A stretch of DNA of 64,000 bases from CAYUZU01 sp964448675 (GCA_964448675.1 CAYUZU010000001.1:248001-312000); one strand, 5' to 3'. Counted from the stretch's first letter, positions 26,265 to 35,725 are shown. A program made the numbers and translations. The notes: generated by a model from the letters alone, not told the origin.

Positions 26265-26996
26265 ATGGACGGCATCATTAACCTGTACAAGCCGACCGGC
26301 CTGACCAGCGCCAAGGCCCTCTACCGCGTGCGGAAGATCACTGGCCAGCGTAAGAGCGGCCACGCTGGCACGCTCGACCCCGCTGCGGAGGGCGTGCTGC
26401 TGCTGTGCCTGGGGCGGGCGACGAAGCTCGTCGAGCAGATCATGGACCTGCCGAAGGTCTATCGAGCGACGGCCCGCCTCGATGTCACCAGTGACAGCTT
26501 CGACAGCGACGGGGACGTGTCGCCGGTCGTCGTGCCGGCGCGACCCGCGTTGGACGCGGTTGCTCGGGTGCTGAGTTCGTTCCACGGCGACATCGAGCAG
26601 GTGCCGCCGGCGGTGAGCGCGTTGAAGGTGGGCGGTCGCCCGGCGTACAAGCTGAGCCGGGCCGGCAAACCGCCGGAGCTCGCGCCACGTGTTGTCCACG
26701 TGTACTGGACCCACCTGCAACACTACGCCTGGCCCGGGCTGGAATTCGAAGTTGCTTGTGGCCGCGGGACTTACATCCGTGCTCTCATCCGTGACATCGG
26801 GGCGGCGCTGGGCACCGGCGGCTGTCTGACCGGCCTTATTCGGACGGCGATCGGGCCATTCGCGGCCGCCGACGCGGTACGGCTCGAGCAGCTCGCCGAG
26901 GACGGGGCGGCGTCTCACCTGATCGATCTTGAGACGTCGCGGCGCCTGATCGCCGCCGGCGCGCGGCAGGCACCTCACCCGCCGGGCCCCGCATAA
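26265..26996 (+). CDS. truB: tRNA pseudouridine-55 synthase
   Basis: Makes pseudouridine 55 in the T-loop of tRNAs. The catalytic aspartate is D38 in HAGTLDPAAEG. Other motifs are NLYKPTGLTS at the N-terminus, VYRATARLDVTSDSFDSDG and GTYIRALIRDIG. At 243 residues it lacks the C-terminal PUA-like extension of the longer E. coli form, which is common. It is not next to infB or rbfA as in many bacteria. Confidence 0.95.
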   Translation: MDGIINLYKPTGLTSAKALYRVRKITGQRKSGHAGTLDPAAEGVLLLCLGRATKLVEQIMDLPKVYRATARLDVTSDSFDSDGDVSPVVVPARPALDAVARVLSSFHGDIEQVPPAVSALKVGGRPAYKLSRAGKPPELAPRVVHVYWTHLQHYAWPGLEFEVACGRGTYIRALIRDIGAALGTGGCLTGLIRTAIGPFAAADAVRLEQLAEDGAASHLIDLETSRRLIAAGARQAPHPPGPA

Positions 26997-27038
26997 GGCC
27001 CGAGGGGGGACGGATTCAGAAAAAGCACTAGCGCGATC

Positions 27039-27067
27039 TTAACGAAAGGTTCATTTCGCGGTAATAT
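27039..27067 (+). promoter_or_regulatory. Predicted promoter of the second pseudopilin locus
   Basis: TTAACG (27039-27044), a 17-bp spacer and TAATAT (27062-27067) lie in an AT-rich patch and leave a 5' leader of about 110 nt before the TTG start at 27187. Confidence 0.6.
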
Positions 27068-27186
27068 CTCGTCCCTAATGTGGGCGACCCGTGGTGGAGT
27101 AGCTGTGCGCGAAACCGGATCGGTTCGGTACGGCTAGGACTCGTGGCGCGGTTCCGATCGAACAACAGTCGGAAAGGGTCGGTGCG

Positions 27187-27519
27187 TTGGGAAACAACCG
27201 GACGAAGGTCATCTTCGCGGTCGTGCTGTTGCTCGGGGCGGGCTTGCTGGTCTTTCGTCAGTACAGCGCGAGCAGCGGTCCGCTCGAGAACCGGCTGCTG
27301 TTCGTGTGCGTTGCAACGGGTGATACCTTCACGCTCGATCGTGAAGACGTGGTGATGATCCCGGCGAAGAACCCCAACACCGACGAGTTGACGCTACTTC
27401 CTGCCACGCGTGAGGACGGCGAGCTTCGTGTGCACGCCCGCTATCGCGGTTCGCTTCAGAGATTGAGAGAGAAGAACGAATATGTCGACCCGGAAACGCT
27501 TGTCGTTCGCCAGTCGTAG
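27187..27519 (+). CDS. Small single-pass membrane protein upstream of a pseudopilin
   Basis: A 110-residue protein. Residues 6-22 form one membrane helix (TKVIFAVVLLLGAGLLVF); the remainder is polar with RLLFVCVATGDTFTLDRED and LLPATREDGELRVHARYRGSL. It starts with TTG at 27187 behind GAAAGGG. The 3' end overlaps the pseudopilin gene by 38 nt in another frame, which implies coupled expression. I know no family for it. The coupling suggests a partner or accessory role for the pseudopilin. Confidence 0.72.
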   Translation: MGNNRTKVIFAVVLLLGAGLLVFRQYSASSGPLENRLLFVCVATGDTFTLDREDVVMIPAKNPNTDELTLLPATREDGELRVHARYRGSLQRLREKNEYVDPETLVVRQS

Positions 27520-28603
27520 CACGGCCTTCACGCTGATCGAGCTGCTGGTGGTCGTCGCGATCATTGCGATGCTGCTATCGATTCTCCTGCCGAGCTTGAG
27601 CGGCGCGCGCGAGCAGGCGCGGGCGGTCAAGTGCGGCGCGCATCTGCGGCAGTTCGGCAACGGGCTCGGCATCTACGTCAACGAGAACAACGACTGGATC
27701 CCGGGGCATAACACGAGTGGGGCGGCCGTGCGGGCGCTCAAGCTGATGATGACCGAGGTCAACCTGGCGCCGTACAGGCTGCCGGTGCAGAGTTTCGACT
27801 GGATGACGCCGGTGCTGGCACCGCTGCATTCGCTGCCCAACAATCGGGCTGAGCGCTTCAAGTTCCTGTTTGATGAATATCGTTGCCCGTCGCAGCGCTA
27901 CACATCGGTGCCGTTTCCCGACGGGTTTGACGGCCCGGACTGGAATACCATTCTCGAGCAGGTCCCCTGGCCCGCGGCGAGCTATGCGATGCCGGCCATG
28001 TTCCAGTACGTCGGCCAGAACAACCGGAACCGCGCGATATGCCCGGTTCAGCTGCCGAGCGGTTACCCCGCGCAGCTCCAGGTCAAGACCCAGGCGGGGG
28101 CCGACTTCTTCTCGGTGCACGTGAAGAACTACATGCCGCGGATGAACCAGGTCGGGCCGGCGGCGCGCAAGATCATGGCGGCGGATGCGACGCGCTACCT
28201 GCCGGAAGACGACCAGCCGTTGGACCACGACCCGTCCGTGATCCCGCAGTACTTTGGGGCGTTCACGACCTCGGGCGGCTGGTGGAGTGGGTCGACGGCC
28301 TTCGGCGTGGCTGCGAGCACGCCCACGTGGTCGGATCACAATGTGACCGAGGCGTCGCCCAGCGCGGGCGCGAATCTCCCGCTGACGTATCGCCACGGCA
28401 ACCAGCAGGGTTCGCTGTCGGGCAGTGCGCGTGACAATCGCGGCACGATCAACGCGGTGTTCTTCGACGGCCATGTATCGCGCATGAGTGACCGCGAGTC
28501 GCGGGAGGCGCACCTGTGGTATCCGACCGGCGCTGTCGTGGCCGATGACGCCGTCGACGGCGAGAAAATGACCTGGTTGCCCAACGGGCATCCGATTCCG
28601 TAG
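27482..28603 (+). CDS. Pseudopilin-like secreted protein
   Basis: A 373-residue protein with an almost canonical prepilin N-terminus: basic leader, TAFTLIELLVVVAIIAML, then LPSLSGAREQARAVKCGAHL. Phe +1 and Glu +5 are present, but the -1 residue is Ala instead of Gly. Near the end, NRGTINAVFFDGHVSRM corresponds to the DG-terminated signature of large planctomycetal pseudopilins. Several Cys and Trp residues suggest a folded extracellular domain. The ATG at 27482 lies inside the 3' end of the upstream gene. Confidence 0.82.
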   Translation: MSTRKRLSFASRSTAFTLIELLVVVAIIAMLLSILLPSLSGAREQARAVKCGAHLRQFGNGLGIYVNENNDWIPGHNTSGAAVRALKLMMTEVNLAPYRLPVQSFDWMTPVLAPLHSLPNNRAERFKFLFDEYRCPSQRYTSVPFPDGFDGPDWNTILEQVPWPAASYAMPAMFQYVGQNNRNRAICPVQLPSGYPAQLQVKTQAGADFFSVHVKNYMPRMNQVGPAARKIMAADATRYLPEDDQPLDHDPSVIPQYFGAFTTSGGWWSGSTAFGVAASTPTWSDHNVTEASPSAGANLPLTYRHGNQQGSLSGSARDNRGTINAVFFDGHVSRMSDRESREAHLWYPTGAVVADDAVDGEKMTWLPNGHPIP

Positions 28604-29011
28604 CGGCGGCGCGTAGCGGCCGCACTGCGGAGCCAATCAACGCAAACGGGCAGGGGAGAGCAGTCAGCCGTTTGCCGGAATCACGCGGCCGTGTCCGCGC
28701 GACTGGTACAGCCGGACTCCACGCGGCGCTCAAGCTCCGATGCGAGCATGCCAGTGAGTCCGGGATGAAGACGAGTAGGGTAAAGAGCGCGAGCCGGCGG
28801 CGATCCTGATGGGGTGGCGCGAGCAGGTCCAGGATTCGCCGCGGCCTGATATCTGTAGTAACCGTTGTAACTCGATTCTGAGCGCGCCGGCTCGTGCCGG
28901 TGCGGCCCTTGATTCCGCGACAGTGTCCGGTTGTCCGTGGGCGGCAACCCGGCAGGAGAATCGTGAGAGCGAGAGCTCGGCGAAACTTGAAACCACATGG
29001 AGGATTGCAGC
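28604..29011. other. Intergenic stretch without a convincing gene
   Basis: About 408 bp between the pseudopilin gene and the dockerin-tailed gene. Reading frames here are short, lack ribosome binding sites and have no recognisable products. I see no clear promoter pair or terminator, although it should hold the promoter of the downstream gene. Confidence 0.5.
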
Positions 29012-31249
29012 ATGAGAAGACTGGCCCTGATGCTGGCCGTGACCGCGGTGGTCGCGACGCCGGCGCTGGCGCAGGACAGCACCGCCCCCGATGCGTTTTA
29101 CACCATCGGCGACGCCGTCCTGTACAACGACACCACCGAGCAGATCAACACGTTCGTGGTCGACACCGCCCCGATCACGAGTAGCTGGGGCAACGCGTTC
29201 CGCATCGCCCCGCTGGTCAAGTCGAGCAAGACCAGCTTCAACTATCTCAGCAGCCTCATGTCGTCGCAGGGCATGAGCCGCGACCAGCTCGCGGGCGTCG
29301 AATTCCCGTTCGAGAGCTACAGCCTGTGGACCGCTCCGTTCCAGGGTGTCAACGCGGCTGCCAACGAGCCGCCGGCCTCGATCGTCGACACCACCGGCTG
29401 GAGCGGCAACCAGTTCTCGGTTGCGTTCTCGGAGTACGGCACCGGTGACGAGGGTGGCAACCTGAACGGCATCATCGGCGCGGTGGTCAACTACCTGCCC
29501 GAGGAGCCCAGCCGCCTGTATGTCGCGCGCGTTGCCGCCGCCCAGAACAGCGAGCTCAGCAGCGAGAACCGCGCTCAGTTCGGTTTCGGCAGTGTCGATG
29601 CCCATGGCAACGTCCACTTCCGCGCCGACGACTACCAGGTGGGCACAAACCCGCCCATCTGGTACCCCATCGCCGAGAACAACCATTTCCGCGTGCGTCT
29701 GGTCGACACCCCGACCGGCACCGGCCGCGACGGCAGTACGCTGAATGTCATTGACCTCTACAGCGATGACGACCCCACTGCCACCGACTGGATCCTGCAG
29801 TTCTACCAGGACACCTCGCTCGGTTGCCCGACGATCATCCCCGAGAGCGTGGCGTCGCGCCCCGTACTGTTGGCCGGTACGTACAACTGGACTTACGTCT
29901 ACGAGATGACCGCGCTGGCGGCCACCATCGACGTGAGTCACCGCGCCGCCGGCACCACCGGCCACCGCGGGAGCCTCAACTTCTCACCGCTGCTTACCTG
30001 TGTGCAGGACAGCGTCGGGACCGCCGGCCTGATCGCCTACAGCGGCGCGACCGGTTTCACCCACGTGCTCAATATGATGGATGTGGATGCCAATGGCGTC
30101 GTGCTCAACAAGTACGGCCTCGTCACGCCGCAGACGTACAGCAACCTGCCGCCCAACAACGTGACCTTCGGCGGCCCGGCCAATGGCGGTGCCAAGTTCG
30201 ATCACTATCACGGCACCAGCTTCTTCCGCGGCGGCCCGCAGGTCGCCATCGGGAAGGACCAGGCCGGTCGCGGCATGGCGGCGGCGGTCCTGTATGATCT
30301 CAACGCCTTCAACGAGCAATACCAGAACCCGTACAACGCCGTTGCCGTGGCGCGCTTCAACTGTGGCGACCATGTCAACGCCGACTGGGCGCTGGCCGGC
30401 TACATTGCCCAGACCGACGACGCCGGCACGACGAACGACCCCACGGATGACAGCTGGGACGGCTCGCCGGTCTACGGCGGTCCGAACGGCGACACCGTCA
30501 TTGGTCGCCTGGCCCCGCTGTACGCGATTGACGGCCTGACCGGCAACACGCGTGGCCCCTCGATGTCGGCCCCCGCGATGGACGCGGTCGGGAACATCTA
30601 TTTCCTCAGCGCGTTCGAGCGCTACGAGCCGAACTACGTCAGCAGCGGCATCTTCCGCGCCGTGTACGACCCGGCCACGTTCAGCTACAAGCTCGAGCTC
30701 GTCGTCGAGTACAGCGAGATCTTCGACGGCCTGAACTCGACCGTCAGCTATCGCGTTGCCTACCTCGACATCCGCTACAGCAGCACCGTCAGCTCCGGCA
30801 CCATCTGGGCCGGCAACATCTGCCAGACCGGGTACGCGGGCATGGACGTGTCGAACCTCGACCCGGCCGATCCGCGCACGCTCGGTGGCCTGGTCTTCTA
30901 CGCCAGCATCGTCTACGACTCCGACGGCGACGGCGACCATGGCTCGCCCGACGGCATGAACCAGGATCAGGAGTACAACGTCCTCATGCTGCTCACGGGT
31001 GACGGCGAGCTCGGTCCGGTCGGCTGCCCGGGTGACAGCAACTGTGACGGGTCCATCAACTGGCGCGACATCGACTTCTTCGTCGCCGCCCAGAATGACA
31101 ACCTGTCGGCGTGGAACGCGCTGCACCTGAGTGTGTACGGCACGCCGCCGACCTGCCCGTTCGAGAACAACGACGTCGACGGCAGCGGCAGCGCCAACTG
31201 GCGTGACATCGACCCGTTCGTCGCGCTGCAGAACACCACCTGCCCGTAG
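29012..31249 (+). CDS. Large exported protein with C-terminal dockerin-like tail
   Basis: A 745-residue protein with signal MRRLALMLAVTAVVATPALA|QD. The body (about 25-670) is rich in Asn, Tyr, Thr and Gly and looks all-beta; I recognise no catalytic motif. The C-terminus carries two dockerin-like calcium loops, GDSNCDGSINWRDIDFFVAAQ and NDVDGSGSANWRDIDPFVALQ, flanked by Cys-Pro pairs. This tail type is common on secreted proteins of Phycisphaerae-like planctomycetes and is probably a sorting or anchoring module. I chose the ATG at 29012 because GGAGG lies 8 nt upstream. A perfect terminator stem follows. Codons are strongly biased to C-ending forms, hinting at high expression. Confidence 0.82.
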   Translation: MRRLALMLAVTAVVATPALAQDSTAPDAFYTIGDAVLYNDTTEQINTFVVDTAPITSSWGNAFRIAPLVKSSKTSFNYLSSLMSSQGMSRDQLAGVEFPFESYSLWTAPFQGVNAAANEPPASIVDTTGWSGNQFSVAFSEYGTGDEGGNLNGIIGAVVNYLPEEPSRLYVARVAAAQNSELSSENRAQFGFGSVDAHGNVHFRADDYQVGTNPPIWYPIAENNHFRVRLVDTPTGTGRDGSTLNVIDLYSDDDPTATDWILQFYQDTSLGCPTIIPESVASRPVLLAGTYNWTYVYEMTALAATIDVSHRAAGTTGHRGSLNFSPLLTCVQDSVGTAGLIAYSGATGFTHVLNMMDVDANGVVLNKYGLVTPQTYSNLPPNNVTFGGPANGGAKFDHYHGTSFFRGGPQVAIGKDQAGRGMAAAVLYDLNAFNEQYQNPYNAVAVARFNCGDHVNADWALAGYIAQTDDAGTTNDPTDDSWDGSPVYGGPNGDTVIGRLAPLYAIDGLTGNTRGPSMSAPAMDAVGNIYFLSAFERYEPNYVSSGIFRAVYDPATFSYKLELVVEYSEIFDGLNSTVSYRVAYLDIRYSSTVSSGTIWAGNICQTGYAGMDVSNLDPADPRTLGGLVFYASIVYDSDGDGDHGSPDGMNQDQEYNVLMLLTGDGELGPVGCPGDSNCDGSINWRDIDFFVAAQNDNLSAWNALHLSVYGTPPTCPFENNDVDGSGSANWRDIDPFVALQNTTCP

Positions 31250-31286
31250 TTCAGCGACGACGCGCAGGTTGACCTGAGTACATTCG

Positions 31287-31319
31287 ACAGGCCGGCGAGC
31301 CCCGTGCTCGCCGGCCTGT
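31287..31319 (+). terminator. Strong hairpin terminator
   Basis: A perfect 14-bp stem: ACAGGCCGGCGAGC (31287-31300), loop CCCGT, GCTCGCCGGCCTGT (31306-31319), 37 nt after the stop. Only two T residues follow, so efficiency without Rho is uncertain. Confidence 0.65.
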
Positions 31320-31848
31320 TCGCGCGCGGGGGGCCGAGTCGCAGCGTGCCAGCCGCAGTGCCGCGCGCCGGTCGGGAGCGCTTTTCTCGGGCGATCCCGG
31401 AGATTCTCCTAACAAAAAAGCGAATCGTCGCCGCAGTGCACTCGAGATAACTCTCTGTATTGAAACGAGTTAATGCGACTGCCGCCGGCCGCGTGCTCCG
31501 ATCTACCGTGTTTCCCTAATTGCCGCGGCGGCGGGATTCTGTCCAAATGTAATTCTCGTTCTCCCGGCCGGCACAGCGGAACCGGCCGCGGGCGGCGCGC
31601 TCCCGGTCTTCGGGTCGGCGAGCGCGTCGTCCCCGCACTTCGCATTTACCTGCTGACTCAGCCACGTTGCCTTTCGTGCCAGTCGTGCAAGGCCTGTCGT
31701 CGCCGTCCGCCGCCAGCAACGCGGCCAACCGCGTCACGCCACCAATCCATGCCTGCCGATAGACAAGGAGGCGGCGGCGCGACGCATCGCGCCGATGTTG
31801 CGCTCGCAGGTCGGGCCCGACCGCGGCGCTTCCGTGCGTGGAGCATTC
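31320..31848. other. Intergenic stretch without a convincing gene
   Basis: About 530 bp. A patch at 31410-31470 is AT-rich (run of A at 31414-31419), compatible with promoters. No frame here has a signal, a motif or a ribosome binding site. The Arg/Pro-rich frame at 31473-31859 looks like GC-bias noise. Confidence 0.5.
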
Positions 31849-33243
31849 ATGCTGGTTGACCGACGGGACATCAGTGATACGCCAGCGCCAAGGCCGACCT
31901 GGCGTCGAGCGGCGACGATCGTGTTGTGGCTCGCAATCGCGGTCCGGCTGGCGCACCTGAGCTGTGTGCCGCTGATCGTGGCGGTGGACAGCGCATTCTA
32001 CCTCGACGCTGCCGAGACACTCGCGGCGGGCGCCTGGCCCGACTTTCCCGCGTTCCGTACGCCGGGCTATTCGCTGTTTCTCGCCGGGCTGTTCTTCCTG
32101 TGCGGCTCGGGGCCGGTGGTGGTGCTGGTCGCGCAGCACGCGCTGGGGGTGGTGGGTGCGGTGGTCGTGGCGCGCACGGCCGGTGCGTTGGCAGGATTCT
32201 GGCCGGCGCTGGTGCTGGGGGCGGCCTACGCACTCGATCCGTGGCTGCTGAGCTTCGAGAGCTTCGCCCTGACCGAGGCGCTGGCGACGACACTGATCGT
32301 GGTCGCTGCCGCCGCCGCGCTGCAGTCGCCACGCCGCGGGATGCTGGTGGTCGTTGCCGGCGTCGCGCTGGGCTTGGCGTGTCTTACGCGTCCGGCGCTG
32401 CAGGTCGCGGTGCCGTGCGTATTGCTGGCGGCGGGACTGCAGGCGGGCCGCACGTGGTTCGCCCGCGGGCGCTGGGTGGTAGGGGGTGCGGCCGCGTTCG
32501 CCATCACCGTCGCGCCGTGGCTGGCCTGCAATGCGCAACGCGACATTCGCGGTTTCGCCGGCGCCGGCGAGAAGCTGTACTGGGGGGCGCTCACGCGTCT
32601 CGATCTGCTGCCGCCAGAGGCGCTGCCGGACAACGAGCTTGGCCGCACCGTCCGCCCGCTGCTGCCAGGCGCCGTGCGCAACGAGGTCGGATATGGCGTG
32701 ATTGGCGCGGCCATCGCGGATACTCCCGGCGGGAGCGCCCGGCTGGCGGAGATCGCGATCGACTACGCCCGGGCCCATCCCGGCGTCTATCTTCGGGCGG
32801 CGGCGTACGCGCTGGCATGGCAGTGCAACATCTTTCCCGCGAGCGGCCCCTACCAGGACAACGAGCTGCGCCTGTTGTCGTGGCACACGCTGCGGGACGT
32901 GTCGAACTTCGGCAATGGCGCGGAGCGCGAGCGCTATGCCATGCCGCCGGCGCGCGGGCTGGTGCGCGAGGTCATGCGGCTGGTGATCTATCATCTGCCG
33001 CCCGGGATGCCCCAGGTGCCGCTGTTCGCAGTGGCGCTGGTGGCAGTGGGGGTGGGTCTGTGGCGGCGGCAGTGGGGTGCTGCGCTGCTGTGGCTGGCAC
33101 CGTGGGCGATTGTCGCCGCCCACGTGGCGCTGTTGCTGCCCTTCGGGCGCTATGCCATGCCGGCGTGGGCGATGTGCTACCTGGCGCCGGCAGCGCTCGT
33201 GGCCCTGTGGCGGGGGCAGGAGACACGAAGAGCAGCGGTGTAG
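31849..33243 (+). CDS. GT-C-fold membrane glycosyltransferase-like protein
   Basis: A 464-residue polytopic membrane protein with about ten hydrophobic helices. The first extracytoplasmic loop reads VAVDSAFYLDAAETLAAG followed by AFRTPGYSLFLAG, the layout of ArnT/PMT-type lipid-linked sugar transferases, with D47 the likely catalytic residue. It may transfer a sugar from a lipid carrier to protein or lipid. The ATG at 31849 has GTGGAG 5 nt upstream; an earlier ATG at 31795 lacks one. It converges on a methyltransferase and a family 2 glycosyltransferase, consistent with a surface-glycan locus. Confidence 0.72.
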   Translation: MLVDRRDISDTPAPRPTWRRAATIVLWLAIAVRLAHLSCVPLIVAVDSAFYLDAAETLAAGAWPDFPAFRTPGYSLFLAGLFFLCGSGPVVVLVAQHALGVVGAVVVARTAGALAGFWPALVLGAAYALDPWLLSFESFALTEALATTLIVVAAAAALQSPRRGMLVVVAGVALGLACLTRPALQVAVPCVLLAAGLQAGRTWFARGRWVVGGAAAFAITVAPWLACNAQRDIRGFAGAGEKLYWGALTRLDLLPPEALPDNELGRTVRPLLPGAVRNEVGYGVIGAAIADTPGGSARLAEIAIDYARAHPGVYLRAAAYALAWQCNIFPASGPYQDNELRLLSWHTLRDVSNFGNGAERERYAMPPARGLVREVMRLVIYHLPPGMPQVPLFAVALVAVGVGLWRRQWGAALLWLAPWAIVAAHVALLLPFGRYAMPAWAMCYLAPAALVALWRGQETRRAAV

Positions 33244-33252
33244 AGGCTTTGC

Positions 33253-33867
33253 TCAGGGCGCGGCGGCTTGCGTTAGCGCCGGCGCGAGCTCGTGCTGCGG
33301 CGGCTGGGGCCTTGTGGCCGGGACGGGCGGCTTCTCGAAGACGAAGAGCGTGTTGAGGCCGAGTTGAAACCGGCGCTGGGCGACCAGGCGGAAGCCGGCG
33401 CCGGCGAAGAAGTCCGGCGTCCGCGTGACGTCGAAGTGGTCATGCTCCTCGAGGCTCATGCCATCGATAATGCGGAGCGCCTTGAGCACCGCCAGGATGT
33501 AATCCACCTCTGGTCGCGGCACGGTCAGGATCACGCGCCCGCCGGGGCTCAGCAGATCGTGGCAGGCCTGACATGCCTCGTCGCGGTTCTCCAGGTGCTC
33601 GAACACCGCGAGCATCGTGATGCAGTCGAAGCCGCCCGCGGGGAGGTCTTCGCGCGGCGGAAAGTGATCCTGGATCAGGCGCAGGCCCGGCTCGGAGACG
33701 GGCGCGACCAGCGGATCGATACCGACGGCCGCGCTGATGCGGCCGGCGGCACGCTCGAACAGGCTGCGATCGAAGCAGCCGACGTCGAGCAGGCGGTCGC
33801 CCGCGCGGATGTAGGGCAGCGCCCGGCGGATGCGCCATTGTTGCAGCAGGCGATCAACGGTTCGCAT
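33253..33867 (-). CDS. Class I SAM-dependent methyltransferase
   Basis: A 204-residue enzyme with motif I LLDVGCFDRS, an acidic strand end VGIDPL, and the catalytic-region strand FDCITMLAVFEHLEN, typical of Methyltransf_11/23 proteins. Substrate unknown. Its start overlaps the end of the glycosyltransferase gene by 14 nt, so both probably act on the same lipid or glycan product. The last 25 residues are a Pro/Ala-rich tail. Confidence 0.84.
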   Translation of the reverse strand: MRTVDRLLQQWRIRRALPYIRAGDRLLDVGCFDRSLFERAAGRISAAVGIDPLVAPVSEPGLRLIQDHFPPREDLPAGGFDCITMLAVFEHLENRDEACQACHDLLSPGGRVILTVPRPEVDYILAVLKALRIIDGMSLEEHDHFDVTRTPDFFAGAGFRLVAQRRFQLGLNTLFVFEKPPVPATRPQPPQHELAPALTQAAAP

Positions 33868-35131
33868 GAGGCCAGTTCTCGGCGGGGGCGAGGCGGATGC
33901 CCAGCATGGAGTAGAAGAAGGACATGAGGATGGTCTGGGCGCCGAGGGTGACGAGGGTGGCGCCGATGACCATCGGGCGCAGGGTGTAGGTGATGTCGAG
34001 CGGGCCGAAGCCGGTGCGGGCCCAGTGCCAGCAGAGCCAGCCGATCAGGGCCGCGCCGACGAGCAAGACCCCACTGCCCGCGATCAGGCCGCGCTCGAGG
34101 GTGAACAGCTTGAACAAGCGGCGTACTTCGGGGGCTGGTGGTCCCAGGTCCATGGCCAGGGCGTAGATGCGGGCGGCGAAGCCTACCAGGAAGGCCTGGT
34201 AGCCGAGCATGAGCAGCAGGCTGCCGGCGATGAGGGTGTGGACGTCGAAGGCGACGAAGCCCAGGTCGAGCGCGCCGAAGGCGACGATGGCGCTGAGACC
34301 CAGGCCGAGGATCATCATGGCCAGGCCGGGGTTGATGAGCGTCCAGCGGGGGCACATGAGCATCATGAAGCTCAGGTGGCGCCAGCCATCACGCCAGCTG
34401 CGCAGGTGCGGCGGGCGCGAGCGGCCGTCGGGGTAGAGCGTGATCGGAACCTCGGCGATGCGCATTTTCTGCAGGGCGGCTTTCATGACGAGCTCGCTGG
34501 CGAACTCCATGCCGGTGGTCTGCACGTTCATGCGCTGGAAGGCCTCTTTGGTGAAGGCGCGCAGGCCGCAGTGGAAGTCGGAGATCCGCGTGCGGTAGAG
34601 GATCTGGCCGACGCGGCTGAGGACGGGGTTGCCGATCCAGTAGTGCTTCCAGGGCATGGCGCCGGGGAGGATCTGGCCCTTGAAGCGTGAGCCCATGACC
34701 ATGTCGTAGCCTTCGCGGAGCTTCTCGATGAAGGGCCAGGTGGCGCCGAAGTCGTAGCTCTTGTCGGCATCGCCCATGATGAGGAACTTGCCGCGGGCGG
34801 CCGCGAAGCCGCCGCGCAGGGCACTGCCGTAGCCCTTCGCGGTCACGGGCACGACGCGGGCGCCGCAGCGGCGGGCGATGTCCTGGGAGCCGTCGGTGCT
34901 GCCGTTGTCGGCGATGACGATCTCGGCCGAGAGCTTGTGCTCGTCGATGCAGCGTTGGGCGGCGTGGATACAGTCCGCGAGGGTCTCGGCCTCGTTGAGG
35001 CAGGGGAGGACGAAGGAGACCTCGACGGTGGCCTGCGGGACCGGGGCCTGCGACTGGGGGATTTCCGCCTGGTTGGGGGTCGGCGGTGGTGCGGGGGAGG
35101 TCACCGGGGAGGCATCGGTCGACAAAGCCAT
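33854..35131 (-). CDS. Family 2 glycosyltransferase with C-terminal membrane helices
   Basis: A 425-residue protein of the dolichol-phosphate mannosyltransferase/GtrB type. After a 33-residue Pro/Gln-rich N-terminus comes VEVSFVLPCLNEAETLADCI, then the metal-binding D121-A-D123 in IMGDADKSYDF, and VMGSRFKG. Three to four membrane helices occupy about 270-425. It is likely to load a sugar onto a polyprenyl-phosphate carrier, the type of donor a GT-C enzyme such as the one at 31849-33243 uses. I chose the ATG at 35131; the ribosome binding site is weak. Confidence 0.87.
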   Translation of the reverse strand: MALSTDASPVTSPAPPPTPNQAEIPQSQAPVPQATVEVSFVLPCLNEAETLADCIHAAQRCIDEHKLSAEIVIADNGSTDGSQDIARRCGARVVPVTAKGYGSALRGGFAAARGKFLIMGDADKSYDFGATWPFIEKLREGYDMVMGSRFKGQILPGAMPWKHYWIGNPVLSRVGQILYRTRISDFHCGLRAFTKEAFQRMNVQTTGMEFASELVMKAALQKMRIAEVPITLYPDGRSRPPHLRSWRDGWRHLSFMMLMCPRWTLINPGLAMMILGLGLSAIVAFGALDLGFVAFDVHTLIAGSLLLMLGYQAFLVGFAARIYALAMDLGPPAPEVRRLFKLFTLERGLIAGSGVLLVGAALIGWLCWHWARTGFGPLDITYTLRPMVIGATLVTLGAQTILMSFFYSMLGIRLAPAENWPHANR

Positions 35132-35445
35132 GGCTGCGTTCCGTCCCAGAGGCCGAATGGACCGGCCCGCCCGCCCGCACGCGCGGTACGGCGGGACCGT
35201 CCGCCCAGCGCATCGGCAGCCGGGCACCGCCGCCTTGAGGGAGCGAAAGGGCTCTCGATCGCTATGTCGCGGGGCCGGCGGTGGCGAAGGCAGGCGCGGC
35301 GTTCGGAAAACGGTCGGGGGTTGTAATGGCTGGGGGCGAATGCCCACCGGTATGGTGCGAATACCGTCGTGAGTCGGGTGTCGGTGCCAGTCAGGGCTTC
35401 GCCGGTCGGCGGCGACCACCACACCCCGTCACAAGGAGGATACCG
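35132..35445. other. Divergent intergenic region
   Basis: 314 bp between two divergent starts, so it must hold both promoters, but I see no clear -35/-10 pair. CGGTAT (35348-35353) and ATACCG (35361-35366) form a 6-bp inverted repeat around a 7-nt loop, a possible operator. Confidence 0.35.
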
Positions 35446-35658
35446 ATGATGGCCGAACAGACGTCACGGAGTCAGCGGCGGTGGTTTCTAACGGGCTGCG
35501 TATTGACGGGCCTTGCGACCCTGGCGCTGGTGCTGGTTACGGTCCTGCCGGCAGCCCTGCCGCTTGGTGATACGGGGATCTTGTCGGTGGTATGCGGGTT
35601 GGCGGTGTTGATGGGCCTGGGGGCCACCATGACCGTGTTCAACCTGCGGCGCACCTGA
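35446..35658 (+). CDS. Small two-helix membrane protein
   Basis: A 70-residue protein: polar N-terminus, helix GCVLTGLATLALVLVTVLPA, short loop LPLGDTG, helix LSVVCGLAVLMGLGATMTVF, basic end. The ATG at 35446 has a textbook AAGGAGGA upstream, which is the main reason to accept it. No family recognised. Confidence 0.68.
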   Translation: MMAEQTSRSQRRWFLTGCVLTGLATLALVLVTVLPAALPLGDTGILSVVCGLAVLMGLGATMTVFNLRRT

Positions 35659-35725
35659 GTGGGCGGCGCGGCGTCCATGCCCTGGACCGCCGCGCGCAGC
35701 CCGGATTGCTCGCTCGCTTTCCTTA

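Noticed and set aside
27575..28636. A 353-residue minus-strand frame opposite the second pseudopilin
   Set aside because: No start signal or domain; the plus-strand frame has a clear prepilin motif.
29984..31126. A 380-residue minus-strand frame opposite the dockerin-tailed gene
   Set aside because: It is an antisense shadow produced by GC-rich codon bias; the plus strand has a signal peptide, a ribosome binding site and a recognisable tail.
31473..31859. A 128-residue plus-strand frame
   Set aside because: Composition is Arg/Pro/Gly-rich noise, no ribosome binding site, and it runs into the better-supported start at 31849.
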